From Gammaproteobacteria bacterium (GTDB taxonomy: Bacteria; Pseudomonadota; Gammaproteobacteria; SZUA-229): 64,000 nucleotides of DNA. The notes below the pieces were generated by a model, which worked only from the letters and a program-made list of their open reading frames with translations, had not been told where the DNA came from and made no database searches. The position numbers and the translations under genes are program-made. This document shows, one piece after another, positions 47,403 to 56,980 of the stretch (the first letter of the stretch is position 1; the number at the start of each line of letters is the position of its first letter). The DNA is taken from contig JAPHRO010000015.1 of NCBI GenBank assembly GCA_026195895.1, positions 62,001-126,000 of the forward strand, in the 5' to 3' direction.

Positions 47403-49109
47403 CTAATCCTTGGTCACACGATTAATTTCTTCTAAGCTGGTAACGCCGTCTTTGGCTTTTTTCAGTCCCGACTGGCGCAGATCCGCGATGCCTTCTTTTT
47501 GTGCCTGGTCCGCCAGTTCCATAGCATTGCCTTCACGCATAATGATTCGGCCCATGTCTTCGGAAAGTTTCATGACCTGATAAATGCCGACACGTCCTTT
47601 ATAACCTTTATCACACTGGTCGCAGCCGACGGCTTTATACAGTTTTAATCCACCGTCGATATCTTGCTGCGTAAAACCTTCTTCCAGTAAGGCTTCGCTG
47701 GGGATATTGTCTTCGGTTTTGCAGTGCTCACAAAGTCGGCGAGCCAGACGTTGGGCAATGATCAGGTTAACCGCCGATGCAATATTAAATGGCGGCACAC
47801 CCATGTTGATCAGGCGCGAGAGTGTTTGCGGCGCATCATTGGTATGCAATGTCGACATGACCATGTGTCCGGTTTGTGCGGCTTTCACGGCGATGCTGGC
47901 GGTTTCCAGATCGCGAATTTCGCCGACCATGATGATGTCAGGGTCCTGACGCAAAAAGGCGCGTAGGGTAGAGTTGAAATCCAGGCCAACTTTGGGATTC
48001 ATGTTGACCTGATTAATACCTTCCAGATTGATTTCAACCGGATCTTCCGCCGTGGAGATGTTCCTGTCTTCGGTATTCAGTATGTTCAGGCCGGTATAGA
48101 GGGATACGGTTTTTCCACTGCCTGTTGGACCGGTCACCAGAATCATGCCATAGGGATTTGCCAGAGCGTCCATGTAGAGCTGTTTTTGTTCGGGTTCATA
48201 ACCGAGCATGTCTATGCCTAATTTAGCGGCCGATGCATCCAGAATACGTAGCACTATTTTTTCACCGAACAGGGTGGGGCAGGTATTGACACGAAAATCG
48301 ATGGCTTTGTTCTTTGAAATGCGCATTTTAATACGGCCATCCTGTGGGATGCGTCGTTCTGCCGTATCCATGCGTGACATGACTTTGATACGTGCTGATA
48401 ATCGACCGCCCATGGCATTGGGCGGTGAGGCTATTTCACGTAACACGCCATCTATTCTGAACCGAACCCGGTAACGTTTTTCATAGGGTTCAAAATGAAT
48501 ATCCGATGCGCCTTTTTTGATGGCATCCAGCAATACTTTATTTACGAAACGTACAACCGGCGTGTCGTCGGCATCGGATTCTGGTTCGCCGCCTTTATCA
48601 TCAGCTTCGGTGTCTTCAAAATCCAGATCATCCAGATCTTCGTCGAGCATATCCGACATGGCTTCGTCTTTGGATTCGAGAAATTTCTCGATCAGAACGC
48701 TTAATTTGTCGGCTTCTACCAGCACCGCTTCGGTATTGATGCCGGTCTGGAATTTAATTTCGTCGATAGCGACCAGGTTAGTGGGTTCAGCAATGCCGAT
48801 GTGCAAACGATTGCCGCGTTTGTAGAGTGGCAGGGCCTGGTGTTTCTTGATCAGATCTTCTTTTACCAGATCGCGGGGCAGGCTCTCTGGTTCTATGGCG
48901 TCAAGATCGAATAGCGGCAGACCAAACTCGTTAGCGGCGATGGTTGCCAGTTTTTTAGCAGGAAGTATTTTCTTAGCTACCAGATATTGACTGAATGTCT
49001 GCTTTCCTTTTTTTGATGCAATTTGTGCATCGAGGGCGGCCTGTTCTTCAAGCAGGCCGTCTAAAACCAGTCTTCGGGCCAGGCCACTGAGTTTTGGATC
49101 TGGGGGCAT
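47403..49109 (-). CDS. pilB: Type IV pilus extension ATPase
   Basis: Hexameric ATPase that powers pilus growth. The 568-residue protein has an N-terminal MshEN-type domain (about 1-140), which in related ATPases can bind c-di-GMP. The core has the Walker [16 protein letters not shown], the Asp box [11 protein letters not shown], the Walker B region [13 protein letters not shown], and the His box [11 protein letters not shown]. The tetracysteine zinc motif CEHCKTED...CDQCDKG is complete. A promoter is predicted upstream at 49166-49195. Confidence 0.96.
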   Translation of the reverse strand: MPPDPKLSGLARRLVLDGLLEEQAALDAQIASKKGKQTFSQYLVAKKILPAKKLATIAANEFGLPLFDLDAIEPESLPRDLVKEDLIKKHQALPLYKRGNRLHIGIAEPTNLVAIDEIKFQTGINTEAVLVEADKLSVLIEKFLESKDEAMSDMLDEDLDDLDFEDTEADDKGGEPESDADDTPVVRFVNKVLLDAIKKGASDIHFEPYEKRYRVRFRIDGVLREIASPPNAMGGRLSARIKVMSRMDTAERRIPQDGRIKMRISKNKAIDFRVNTCPTLFGEKIVLRILDASAAKLGIDMLGYEPEQKQLYMDALANPYGMILVTGPTGSGKTVSLYTGLNILNTEDRNISTAEDPVEINLEGINQVNMNPKVGLDFNSTLRAFLRQDPDIIMVGEIRDLETASIAVKAAQTGHMVMSTLHTNDAPQTLSRLINMGVPPFNIASAVNLIIAQRLARRLCEHCKTEDNIPSEALLEEGFTQQDIDGGLKLYKAVGCDQCDKGYKGRVGIYQVMKLSEDMGRIIMREGNAMELADQAQKEGIADLRQSGLKKAKDGVTSLEEINRVTKD

Positions 49110-49165
49110 AAAATAACAGCTCGGGTTGGTTCAAATAGTTAGGAAACAAATAGTTACAAGATGTA

Positions 49166-49195
49166 GTTATACAGAGATATGATAGTCGAAATCAA
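49166..49195 (-). promoter_or_regulatory. pilB promoter candidate
   Basis: On the minus strand TTGATT (49195-49190) and TATAAC (49171-49166) are separated by 18 bases, about 55 bases before the pilB ATG. This would let pilBCD be transcribed separately from the pilin genes upstream. Confidence 0.45.
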
Positions 49196-49283
49196 CTATT
49201 TAGCCAGAATTTTTGTGATTTCATCGAAACAAAACGGAAAAATAAAGCGGGTTTTTGTTGTTATAAAAGAATTAACGCATGCA

Positions 49284-49337
49284 TGCTTCAGGATAAGAGC
49301 TTTGATTTGAATAGCTGTGTCTCTTATGCCTGAAGCA
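49284..49337 (-). terminator. Long stem-loop between the second pilin and pilB
   Basis: TGCTTCAGG-ATAAGAG (49284-49299) pairs with CTCTTAT-G-CCTGAAGCA (49321-49337): 16 base pairs with a single bulged base and a 21-base loop. It begins about ten bases after the pilin stop on the minus strand. Only a loose T-rich stretch follows, so it may be a terminator or a 3'-end stabiliser of the pilin message. Confidence 0.55.
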
Positions 49338-49346
49338 ATGTAGCTA

Positions 49347-49769
49347 TTATTGTGGGCCAAAACCTTTTTGCAAAGGACCAAAGCTGGCATTGGCGTTGGC
49401 GCAGCCGCCCATACCGGTGACGGTGATAACATAATTATAAGTGGTGCCATCTAGAACAGAATTGAGCGCGACATTGTAGGTGAAGGTGCCCTTGTCAGCA
49501 GGATCCCATTTTAATGGTCTCATGAGTGCGCTGGAGTTGATATCATCACCGGCGTTGTGGGTGCCGGCAAGGTAGTTACCCATCTCAAGATTATAATTTT
49601 CTTCAAAATTCGCCAGGGTATTTAAATTCTGATCGGCGGTGGACAGGCAGCTAGTGTCAACATAGCCGTTATAAGTAGGGATAGCGATCATGGCCAGGAT
49701 GCCGACTATGGCAACGACTATCATTAACTCAACCAGCGTGTATCCGCGGATATTCTTATAGCTATTCAT
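49347..49769 (-). CDS. Type IV pilin-like protein with disulfide cysteines
   Basis: A prepilin of 140 residues. I chose ATG 49769 since it follows GAGAGGAACTGGT and leaves a short leader MNSYKNIRG before the cleavage site G|YTLVE; an upstream ATG at 49793 would add eight residues. The hydrophobic helix ([18 protein letters not shown]) has Glu at +5. One cysteine just after the helix (TSCLSTA) and one near the C-terminus (GGCANA) could form a disulfide. It lies downstream of pilA behind a terminator. It could be a second major pilin or a minor pilin. Confidence 0.9.
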   Translation of the reverse strand: MNSYKNIRGYTLVELMIVVAIVGILAMIAIPTYNGYVDTSCLSTADQNLNTLANFEENYNLEMGNYLAGTHNAGDDINSSALMRPLKWDPADKGTFTYNVALNSVLDGTTYNYVITVTGMGGCANANASFGPLQKGFGPQ

Positions 49770-49871
49770 ACCAGTTCCTCTCACAGGTGTCATACATCAA
49801 GGCTACATCATTTTTCTATAGTATGGTTCATAAAACCGGGTAAACGGTTGTAAATTCAGGATAAAAAACGT

Positions 49872-49905
49872 AAAAAAAAACCAGAGAGAAGTGATTTCTC
49901 TCTGG
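49872..49905 (-). terminator. Intrinsic terminator after pilA
   Basis: CCAGAGAGAA (49881-49890) and TTCTCTCTGG (49896-49905) form a 10-bp stem with a five-base loop. On the minus strand the stem is followed by a run of nine T residues (A residues at 49872-49880 on the plus strand). A strong stop for a highly expressed pilin message. Confidence 0.92.
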
Positions 49906-49934
49906 TTCAGGTATGTCTATATGGTCAGCAAAGT

Positions 49935-50387
49935 TTACAGATCAAATGTTACCGTATCGCCTGGTAGATCTTCATATGCTGGTGTGGTTACAGTGATTTG
50001 TGCTGGAGGACCGGCAGCATATGTGATAACTACAACCCCAGTAGCAGCAGTGTTTGCAAATGCAGCAGAACCATCGGGGGCTTTCGCAGGAGTTGTCGCG
50101 TTTAAATGTGCGATGAAATCATCATTGTCAGCAACCATGGCTTCTGTGCCATTTGATAACGTGTCACGGCTACCAGCAGGAATATTCAGCGCGCGCTGAG
50201 TTTTGTTCTTGGAAATTTCATTTTTGATAATACGCACAGCTTCAGCCGCATTACCGGTGACCTGGGTCATGTTGGTAGTTTTAATGTAGTTGTTATAGGA
50301 AGGAATGGCGATAGCAGCCAGAATACCGATGATGGCTACCACGATCATCAATTCAATCAGGGTAAAACCTTGTTGGACTTTTTTCAT
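49935..50387 (-). CDS. pilA: Type IV pilin, likely major subunit
   Basis: A 150-residue prepilin with a six-residue basic leader (MKKVQQ) and cleavage site G7|FTLIE, Glu at +5, then the typical helix [26 protein letters not shown]. It contains no cysteine at all, so the usual C-terminal disulfide loop of type IVa pilins is missing. The C-terminal half is rich in Ala, Thr and Pro, suggesting a beta-sheet head. A sigma-54 promoter, TGTCA-containing sites and a strong terminator surround it, which points to high regulated expression and the major subunit role. Confidence 0.93.
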   Translation of the reverse strand: MKKVQQGFTLIELMIVVAIIGILAAIAIPSYNNYIKTTNMTQVTGNAAEAVRIIKNEISKNKTQRALNIPAGSRDTLSNGTEAMVADNDDFIAHLNATTPAKAPDGSAAFANTAATGVVVITYAAGPPAQITVTTPAYEDLPGDTVTFDL

Positions 50388-50483
50388 GAGCTTAATCTCC
50401 TAAGCGTCAGTGGTTTGGTTATGAAAACCTGCTTTTGTTGGCAGGCTTCGAAAAACTGCCTCGTTTGAGGTTGTAAGTGAATA

Positions 50484-50499
50484 TGCAGAGCCCGTGCCA
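50484..50499 (-). promoter_or_regulatory. Sigma-54 promoter of pilA
   Basis: Minus strand TGGCACG-GGCT-CTGCA (50499-50484) matches the sigma-54 consensus at all but one position, with GG and GC 12 bases apart. Transcription would start near 50473, giving a leader of about 85 bases before the pilA ATG. Pilin genes under PilR are known to use sigma-54. Confidence 0.88.
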
Positions 50500-50567
50500 G
50501 GTGCTAAAAATAATTTATTTTTATAATTAATACAACTAGTTAGCTGTATGCTGTGGGAAGAAATGCA

Positions 50568-50616
50568 ATTGACAAAAGTGACAAATAGGTTAGTCGCCTG
50601 TGTCACAAAGTGACAA
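50568..50616 (-). promoter_or_regulatory. Candidate PilR enhancer sites upstream of pilA
   Basis: Several TGTCA elements cluster here: TTGACAAA at 50569, GTGACAAA at 50578, and the perfect inverted repeat TGTCAC-AAA-GTGACA at 50601-50615. They lie about 95-140 bases before the predicted start. PilR of Pseudomonas is known to bind clustered (C/G)TGTC motifs upstream of pilA. Confidence 0.65.
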
Positions 50617-50693
50617 AATTGTAAGTAGTTAACCATTACCATATTAGCAAATACCAATGACTGGTCATGCTGGCGATTATTTTTAGCCGGTTT

Positions 50694-52055
50694 TTAGTCG
50701 ATTTTCAGTTTGCTCAGGCGGTAGCGCAACTGGCGTAAAGTCAGGCCTAATAATTTCGCGGCTGCGGTTTTATTCCAGCGAGTCTGTTCCAGTGCCTGCA
50801 GAATGGATTCTTTTTCCTGTTCAACCAGCGTGCCGGTGGCGGCTTCTGGCGCGGTATCGGGTTTTGTCTGTGGTGCAGATAGCGAGGTTTCCATATCGGG
50901 CAGTTGCAGGTCATCGAGTTCGATGCGCTTGTCTTCCGACAGCGCCAGCGCCCGTTCCAGAATATTTTCCAGTTCACGTACATTGCCTGGGAAAGTATGC
51001 TGACACAGAGCCTCGATTGCCTGCCGGCTGAAGGCGGGTGTCGGCATCGCTGATTTTTCACACAGACGATGTAGTAGATAGTCTGCCAGTACAGGAATGT
51101 CGTCGGGTCTTTCCCGTAAGGTGGGTATGGCCAGCTCAATAACATTAATCCGATAATAGAGGTCTTCGCGAAATTTTCCCTGCTGTACCAGGTCGGCGAG
51201 ATTTTTATGGCTGGCGCTGATAATCCTGACATCGACCGCCTGTTCATGGTGGTCGCCCACCGGACGAATGGCTTTTTCCTGAATGGCGCGTAGTAGTTTG
51301 ACCTGCATCTGTAACGGCAGGTCAGCAACTTCATCAAGGAACAGGGTGCCGCCATCCGCCGCTTTGAACAGCCCCTGTTTATCCGTGGTGGCGCCCGTGA
51401 AACTGCCTTTTTTATGACCAAAAAACTCACTTTCCATGAGCTCGCCGGGTATGGCGCCACAGTTTACCGGTATGAATGGGTGACTGCTTCTTGCGCCCTG
51501 CTCATGGATTAAATGTGCAGCAAGTTCTTTACCGCAACCTGATTCCCCGTGGACAAATACAGGCGCCTGACTGCGGGCTAATTTGGTTATTTTATTTCGC
51601 AGCTCCTGCATAGCCTGCGAGTTCCCCAGCAGTTTGTATTTGCTCTGGGTTTTTTGCGATGAGCCATTGCCTGTTTTAGGCAGGTTGATGGCTGAAGTCA
51701 CCAGGTTGCGCAGCACCTGCAAATCGACCGGTTTTGATACGAAGTCAAAAGCACCGGCTTTTAGTGCTTTAATGGCCAGCTCCATATTGCCATACGCGGT
51801 AATCACCGCAACCGGGATGCTGGGGTGATTTGTCTGTATGTATTCAACCAGATCAATACCATTGCCATCTGGCAAATTCATGTCGGTGATGCAAAGGTCA
51901 AAGGGTTCGGAATTTAGCAGATTAAGCGCGGTTTCTATATCGTTGGCTGATTGTGTATCCAGACCCATGCGACTCAAAGTGATTTCTGCCAGTTCGCATA
52001 GATCCGGTTCATCATCGACAATGAGTGCTTTATTGATATGTGTATTTGAAGTCAC
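50694..52055 (-). CDS. pilR: Sigma-54-dependent response regulator PilR
   Basis: A 453-residue NtrC-class activator of pilin transcription. The receiver domain (about 5-125) has ALIVDDEPDL and phospho-acceptor Asp in CITDMNLPDG. The AAA+ domain (about 145-370) has the Walker A GESGCGKE, the sigma-54 contact loop GSFTGAT, and GGTLFLDEVADLPL. A Fis-type helix-turn-helix (TRWNKTAAAKLLGLTLRQLRYRLSK) closes the protein. The start is GTG at 52055 with no clear ribosome site. Unusually, the partner kinase gene pilS is separated from it by an opposite-strand pseudogene. Confidence 0.94.
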   Translation of the reverse strand: MTSNTHINKALIVDDEPDLCELAEITLSRMGLDTQSANDIETALNLLNSEPFDLCITDMNLPDGNGIDLVEYIQTNHPSIPVAVITAYGNMELAIKALKAGAFDFVSKPVDLQVLRNLVTSAINLPKTGNGSSQKTQSKYKLLGNSQAMQELRNKITKLARSQAPVFVHGESGCGKELAAHLIHEQGARSSHPFIPVNCGAIPGELMESEFFGHKKGSFTGATTDKQGLFKAADGGTLFLDEVADLPLQMQVKLLRAIQEKAIRPVGDHHEQAVDVRIISASHKNLADLVQQGKFREDLYYRINVIELAIPTLRERPDDIPVLADYLLHRLCEKSAMPTPAFSRQAIEALCQHTFPGNVRELENILERALALSEDKRIELDDLQLPDMETSLSAPQTKPDTAPEAATGTLVEQEKESILQALEQTRWNKTAAAKLLGLTLRQLRYRLSKLKID

Positions 52056-52070
52056 GGTTTTCAGAGGTCG

Positions 52071-52099
52071 TTTACAATGCCAACGAGTATATCAGACAA
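52071..52099 (-). promoter_or_regulatory. Possible separate promoter for pilR
   Basis: Minus strand TTGTCT (52099-52094) and TGTAAA (52076-52071) with a 17-base spacer would start transcription about nine bases before the GTG codon, giving a nearly leaderless message. Needed if pilR is not read from pilS. Confidence 0.35.
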
Positions 52100-52199
52100 A
52101 ACACAGACTTGATTAGTCAGTTTTTATGATTACTATAACTTTGCGATATATTATCTAAAATACAAACTATCCGAAAAAAATACTGGAAGGTGAAGTGTA

Positions 52200-52950
52200 A
52201 TGTTGGCCAGAGTCAGGGCTTCTGAAATTCACTTTGGTATCAGTGCATGTTTAATTGCGCCGTATCTATGTGTCGTGTTTCTTATATGATATCCCCATCC
52301 ATATTATGAAATTTATTCAACCTGGAACGTGATTAAAATAGTTGCAGGTGTTGATGTAATTCTGGGGCCATTATTAACTTTCGTGGTTTTTAATACGGTA
52401 AAAAACGTGCAGAATTAAAACGAGATTTATTGCTGATTGTTTTTGTGCAATTAGTTGCGCTGAGCTGGGGAATCCATGTGACCTATTCAGTGAGACCCCT
52501 GTATATGGTTTTTCCAATGGCACGTTTTATACATTTACCGCAAAAGACGTTGATGTGTCATTGTTGACGCGTAAAGAGCTTGAGCCAGAGGTGTTCGATA
52601 AACCCAGACTTGTTTATGTAAAACCACCACAGAATGCAGAAGAATATCGCAAGATTTATAAAGATATGATGCATCAGGATAAAAAAGACATCATGTTTAG
52701 AACGAGTCGCTATTTGCCAGTCGAAGATTATCTGGATCGTATTTATCTCTTTGCGATTAATGTTAATGACATAAGTCATAGTGATATGAAACAGATTAAT
52801 AATTTTATAGAACAGTAGGGTGGTCAGTTAGATGATTACGCTTTTTACCCGTTAAAAGGCGGGCAAACCTATGCCACATTAGTGTTGAATAAAAAAACCG
52901 ATAGTATAGCGGGCATTATCAATAAGGTGTTGGGTGCGGGTGGGGATTAA
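52200..52950 (+). pseudogene. Broken TfpX/TfpZ-type type IV pilin accessory protein gene
   Basis: The translated pieces match a type IV pilin accessory membrane protein: ASEIHFGISACLI, YPHPYYEIYSTWNVIKIVAGVDVILGPLLTFVVFN, then after a one-base shift near 52397 RAELKRDLLLIVFVQLVALSWGIHVTYSVRPLYMVF, and after another shift near 52512 the C-terminal part to a TAA at 52948. A TGA (52287-52289) stands where the family usually has Trp (WYP), and a TAG interrupts the frame at 52816. With two stops and two shifts the gene is dead, though its ribosome site (GGAAGGTGAAG) is intact. Such proteins help assembly of a matching pilin and usually lie beside it. Confidence 0.85.
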
Positions 52951-52959
52951 TTTTTCGTT

Positions 52960-54585
52960 CTATTTACCTGACGACAGGAAATGAATTCTAAAACAACTGC
53001 CACCCTGTTCTGTTTCTAGATAACGTATTTTTGCCCGATTCGATTCAAGTATTTCCCTGGAAATATACAGGCCGAGGCCAGTGCCTTTTGAACTGGTAGT
53101 AAAAAACGGATCGAATATTTGCTGTACCAGATCCAGATCAATGCCAGGGCCATTATCAATAATATCCAGATAAGGTTGTTGCTGCTCGTTGTCGAAACCC
53201 GCTATTAGTTTTATTTTTACCTCGGTGCGTGGTTTATCACTGTGATTGATAGCGTTCGTAGAAAGGTTGCTAATTACCTGATACAGGTGACTGGAATCAA
53301 ATAAAATCTGTATATTTTTATCAGTCATATCCACTTCAAGTTGTTCATTGTCCAGTTCATGTGAAGCACAGAACTCCTGTTTAAAATTAGTTAGCCATTC
53401 AAACAGATTAATTGTTGCAGGTGTGCTTTTTTCCTGGCGAGACAACTGTAATACGTTTTGAATAACTTTATCCAGTCTCTGCACCTGGGTAGTAATGATG
53501 CCGGTTAATTTGCTGTCCGCATCGTCTAGCTGAGATTCACTGAGTAACTGGGCCGCATGGTTTATTGCGCTTAATGGATTGCGTATCTCATGCGCTATGC
53601 TGGCTGTTAATCGACCCAGCGAGGCCAGTTTGATTTGTTGAAAGCGTTGATTGAGCTGGGTAGCGTCTTCCAGGAATATCAGCGTGTCGCCGGAGTGGTA
53701 GGTTGAGCTTTCTAATTGTCTGAAACCCGGTTGTATATCGGGTAGACCCTGTTGTTGACGTATGGCTTTATGGTGCATCTGGGGCTGTTCCTGCCATTCC
53801 AGAAAACGCGCATCCAGGGCCGGTAGAATATTTTCAAGCAGGGGATTGTTTTGCAGCGGCACGTTTCCAAGTAAAGCTTCGGCAGAACTGTTGGCCAGAC
53901 GAATGTGTCCATCATTATCGACTACCAGAATACCGGTGCGCATATTTTGAATAATATGCTCGTTAAGTTTTTCCAGACTAATCAAATCGGCTGTGCGTTG
54001 ATGAGCCAGTGCTTCGGATTCCTTTACTCGCTGGCTGAGCGTCGATGCCAGCATACTGGTGGCAAAAAATACAATACCCAGAACACCGGCAAAAGAATAG
54101 GCGTTAGCCGTTGTAATATTATGTAGCAGGCTATAAGTCTGTTCAGACAGAATGGCAATTGATGCAAGTGCGGCAAATAAATAGGATTCACGACTTTGCA
54201 GAAAGGTGCCGGTGGCTGCGATATTGATAGCCAGCAAAATACCCAGGGGGCTGGTCAGGCCACCACTAAAGTGCATCATCAGGGAAATGAGCAGGATGTC
54301 GGTGCTGTTGGCAATAATGACCTGCGATGTGAAAGCAGGTGTCTGTTTTTGACCCAGAAAAATATACAGGCCACTGGAAATTAGAAATACGAGGGCTGTG
54401 GCAAGATATGCTTCCGGATCATAGCGACCAAGAAAGCCGCCCAGTGAAGCGTTGTAAAATAATAATAGAAGTGCCAGCGACAGGGTTAAGCGGTAGTAGT
54501 TAAAAAGACGTAACGGGCGCCAGGTTTGTTCATCACTAACCGTGAGTGAAATTTTATTTTCAGTTGATTCCTGTTGTGAGTTCAA
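52960..54585 (-). CDS. pilS: Type IV pilus sensor histidine kinase PilS
   Basis: A 541-residue inner membrane kinase that phosphorylates PilR and in Pseudomonas responds to pilin in the membrane. Six membrane helices occupy about residues 25-190. A PAS domain follows (about 210-310, with MRTGILVVDNDGHIRLANSSAEALLG), then the H-box SIAHEIRNPLSAINHAAQL, the N-box TNAINHSD and the ATP lid region DNGPGID and KGTGLGLYISREI. Its start overlaps the small PP0621-like gene by four bases. pilR lies about 900 bases further along the same strand beyond a pseudogene. Confidence 0.94.
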   Translation of the reverse strand: MNSQQESTENKISLTVSDEQTWRPLRLFNYYRLTLSLALLLLFYNASLGGFLGRYDPEAYLATALVFLISSGLYIFLGQKQTPAFTSQVIIANSTDILLISLMMHFSGGLTSPLGILLAINIAATGTFLQSRESYLFAALASIAILSEQTYSLLHNITTANAYSFAGVLGIVFFATSMLASTLSQRVKESEALAHQRTADLISLEKLNEHIIQNMRTGILVVDNDGHIRLANSSAEALLGNVPLQNNPLLENILPALDARFLEWQEQPQMHHKAIRQQQGLPDIQPGFRQLESSTYHSGDTLIFLEDATQLNQRFQQIKLASLGRLTASIAHEIRNPLSAINHAAQLLSESQLDDADSKLTGIITTQVQRLDKVIQNVLQLSRQEKSTPATINLFEWLTNFKQEFCASHELDNEQLEVDMTDKNIQILFDSSHLYQVISNLSTNAINHSDKPRTEVKIKLIAGFDNEQQQPYLDIIDNGPGIDLDLVQQIFDPFFTTSSKGTGLGLYISREILESNRAKIRYLETEQGGSCFRIHFLSSGK

Positions 54586-54812
54586 GCCTTGTGATTCCAG
54601 TCATTCAGATGCTGTTGACTACAAAAGGTTTTGTCATTATTAACAATAGCATCATCTTTGGGTAAATAAGTTTTGCATTGTTCACATTGCACCATGTCTT
54701 TATTCTTGCGGGGTTTGTTAGCTGCTCCAGTTAATTGTGAGCGGCGAATAAAGCCTCTGATGATCCAGACCACAAGCAGGATAGCGGCTATTAAAAAAAG
54801 ATTTCTGAACAT
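54582..54812 (-). CDS. Small PP0621-like membrane protein with cysteine motif
   Basis: A 76-residue protein with one N-terminal membrane helix (about 3-20), a short basic linker, and a C-terminal CEQCKTYLPKDDA...FCSQQH segment. The cysteines suggest a small metal-binding knuckle. Proteins of this kind (PP0621 family) are found next to pilS in Pseudomonas-like genomes. No function is established. Overlap of its stop with the pilS start (ATGA) indicates coupling, and it diverges from nadE. Confidence 0.8.
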   Translation of the reverse strand: MFRNLFLIAAILLVVWIIRGFIRRSQLTGAANKPRKNKDMVQCEQCKTYLPKDDAIVNNDKTFCSQQHLNDWNHKA

Positions 54813-54904
54813 ATTGTTTCTGTTGTCCTCATTCCTGATAAAATTCTCGGCCTGTTAGCCTGACCCAGATTTCATCACGAAATTGAGCAAACGATGAGCA
54901 TACC

Positions 54905-56527
54905 ATGACCGAATCTGTACAAATTAGCCTGATCCAGGATAGTTTCCTGGTTGGAGATATTCAGGCAAATACTCTCAAAATCATAACCCTGGTAGAGCAG
55001 GCACGCCAGTCTGGCGCAGAGCTGGTTGTTTTTCCAGAGTTAGCTGTTTGCGGTTATCCTCCCGAGGATCTATTGCTGCGCCAGGGTTTTATCGAGCAGG
55101 CAGATGCGGCCATCGAGCAGATTATAGCGGCTGCAACCGGTATTGACGTGGTATTTGGCGGGCCACGCCATGACGGTGAATGTCTTTATAATTCAGCATT
55201 CTGGGCGCGTGAAGGTCAGTTAGTTGCTGTTTACGATAAATATACCTTGCCCAATTATGCCGTATTTGATGAGAAACGCTATTTCTCTGCTGGCGATCAT
55301 GCCGCGGTGGTCGAGATTAAGGGCATTAAAATCGGCCTCAGTATTTGTGAAGATATCTGGGTTCAACAGCCCGCCCAGGATGCCAGACAGAAGGGTGCCG
55401 CTGCTTTACTTATTTTAAATGCTTCGCCCTACCATCGGGGAAAAAACCAGCAGCGTATTGATGAATTAAAGCGGCGTAATAAAGAAACCGGTCTGGCGCT
55501 ATTTTATCTGAATCTGGTGGGTGGCCAGGACGAGCTGGTATTTGATGGTGAGTCACTGGTCATTGATAGCCATGGCGAACTGGTGGGTCGCGGCCCTGAT
55601 TTTGAATCGGCTCGATTGCAATACCGGCTTGCTAGCAATGGTGATATCCGTTCTGTTGCTACGGATTTTTATCCGGCCCAGGATGAACTGGCCAATGTAT
55701 ACCGGGCGCTGGTTACTGCGGTGCGCGATTATGTGATCAACAATGGTTTTGAGGGTGTTGTTATTGGCCTGTCCGGTGGTGTTGATTCGGCACTCACGCT
55801 GGCGATTGCGGTCGATGCGCTGGGCGCCAGTCAGGTGCATGCCGTGATGATGCCGTCGCGCTATACCGCCCAGATGAGTCTCGATGATGCCAGAGAAGAA
55901 GCCGAAATTCTGGGCGTGGATTATCAGATTATTTCCATCGAGCCGACGTTCAATGCATTTCTGGAAACCCTGCAGGCATCGTTTGCCGGTACCGAACCCG
56001 ATACCACCGAAGAAAATATCCAGGCTCGTTGTCGCGGGGTAATCCTTATGGCGCTGTCGAACAAAATGCGTCGCATGGTGTTAACCACTGGCAACAAGAG
56101 TGAAATGGCGGTGGGTTACAGCACGCTTTATGGTGACATGGCTGGCGGTTTTGCGCCGTTGAAAGATGTCTGGAAATTGCTGGTGTATCAGTTGTGTGAT
56201 TATCGCAACAGTCTGTCGCGGGTGATACCGCAGCGAGTTCTGGATCGGCCGCCCTCGGCGGAATTACGCCCCGATCAGCAGGATCAGGACAGTCTGCCGC
56301 CTTACGAAATACTCGACGCTATTCTGGAGCTATCGGTTGAGCAGGATAAAACGCGCGCCGAGATTGTCGCTGCGGGATATGATCCAGCGACGGTTGATCG
56401 AGTGATTCAGATGGTTCAGTTTAATGAATATAAACGTCGTCAGGCACCGCCGGGTGTGCGTATTACCCGGCGTGCTTTTGGTCGTGACCGGCGTTATCCA
56501 ATCACCTCAGGGTATCGCAGAAAGTAA
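54905..56527 (+). CDS. nadE: Glutamine-dependent NAD+ synthetase
   Basis: Makes NAD from deamido-NAD, ATP and glutamine. The 540-residue protein has an N-terminal nitrilase-like glutaminase domain (about 1-250) with catalytic residues in FPELAVCGYPPEDLL (Glu), KYTLPNYAVFDE (Lys) and SICEDIW (Cys). The C-terminal synthetase domain has the ATP pyrophosphatase loop GLSGGVDSALTLA, TTGNKSEMAVGYSTLYGDMAGGF and PPSAELRPDQQDQDSLPPY. This is the long glutamine-using form. The gene diverges from the pilS operon and precedes glnB by 41 bases. Confidence 0.96.
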   Translation: MTESVQISLIQDSFLVGDIQANTLKIITLVEQARQSGAELVVFPELAVCGYPPEDLLLRQGFIEQADAAIEQIIAAATGIDVVFGGPRHDGECLYNSAFWAREGQLVAVYDKYTLPNYAVFDEKRYFSAGDHAAVVEIKGIKIGLSICEDIWVQQPAQDARQKGAAALLILNASPYHRGKNQQRIDELKRRNKETGLALFYLNLVGGQDELVFDGESLVIDSHGELVGRGPDFESARLQYRLASNGDIRSVATDFYPAQDELANVYRALVTAVRDYVINNGFEGVVIGLSGGVDSALTLAIAVDALGASQVHAVMMPSRYTAQMSLDDAREEAEILGVDYQIISIEPTFNAFLETLQASFAGTEPDTTEENIQARCRGVILMALSNKMRRMVLTTGNKSEMAVGYSTLYGDMAGGFAPLKDVWKLLVYQLCDYRNSLSRVIPQRVLDRPPSAELRPDQQDQDSLPPYEILDAILELSVEQDKTRAEIVAAGYDPATVDRVIQMVQFNEYKRRQAPPGVRITRRAFGRDRRYPITSGYRRK

Positions 56528-56559
56528 TTTTTGCGCTATCATTGGGCCTGGATATTTAG

Positions 56560-56907
<348 letters not shown>

Positions 56908-56930
56908 TTTGGCATTGAATGCTGAACAGT

Positions 56931-56957
56931 AAAAAAGGCGCTGCAAGCGCCTTTTTT
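56931..56957. terminator. Bidirectional terminator between glnB and bamD
   Basis: AAAAAAGGCGCT (56931-56942) and AGCGCCTTTTTT (56946-56957) form a perfect 12-bp stem with a three-base loop. The A and T runs make it work in both directions for the convergent genes glnB and bamD. Confidence 0.95.
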
Positions 56958-56980
56958 ACTGCTTGTGTTGAAAACTGCAA

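Noticed and set aside
49284-49337. Integron attC-like site between the pilin and pilB
   Set aside because: The stem has a bulge as in attC sites, but the expected GTT/AAC core ends and an integrase or cassette array are absent.
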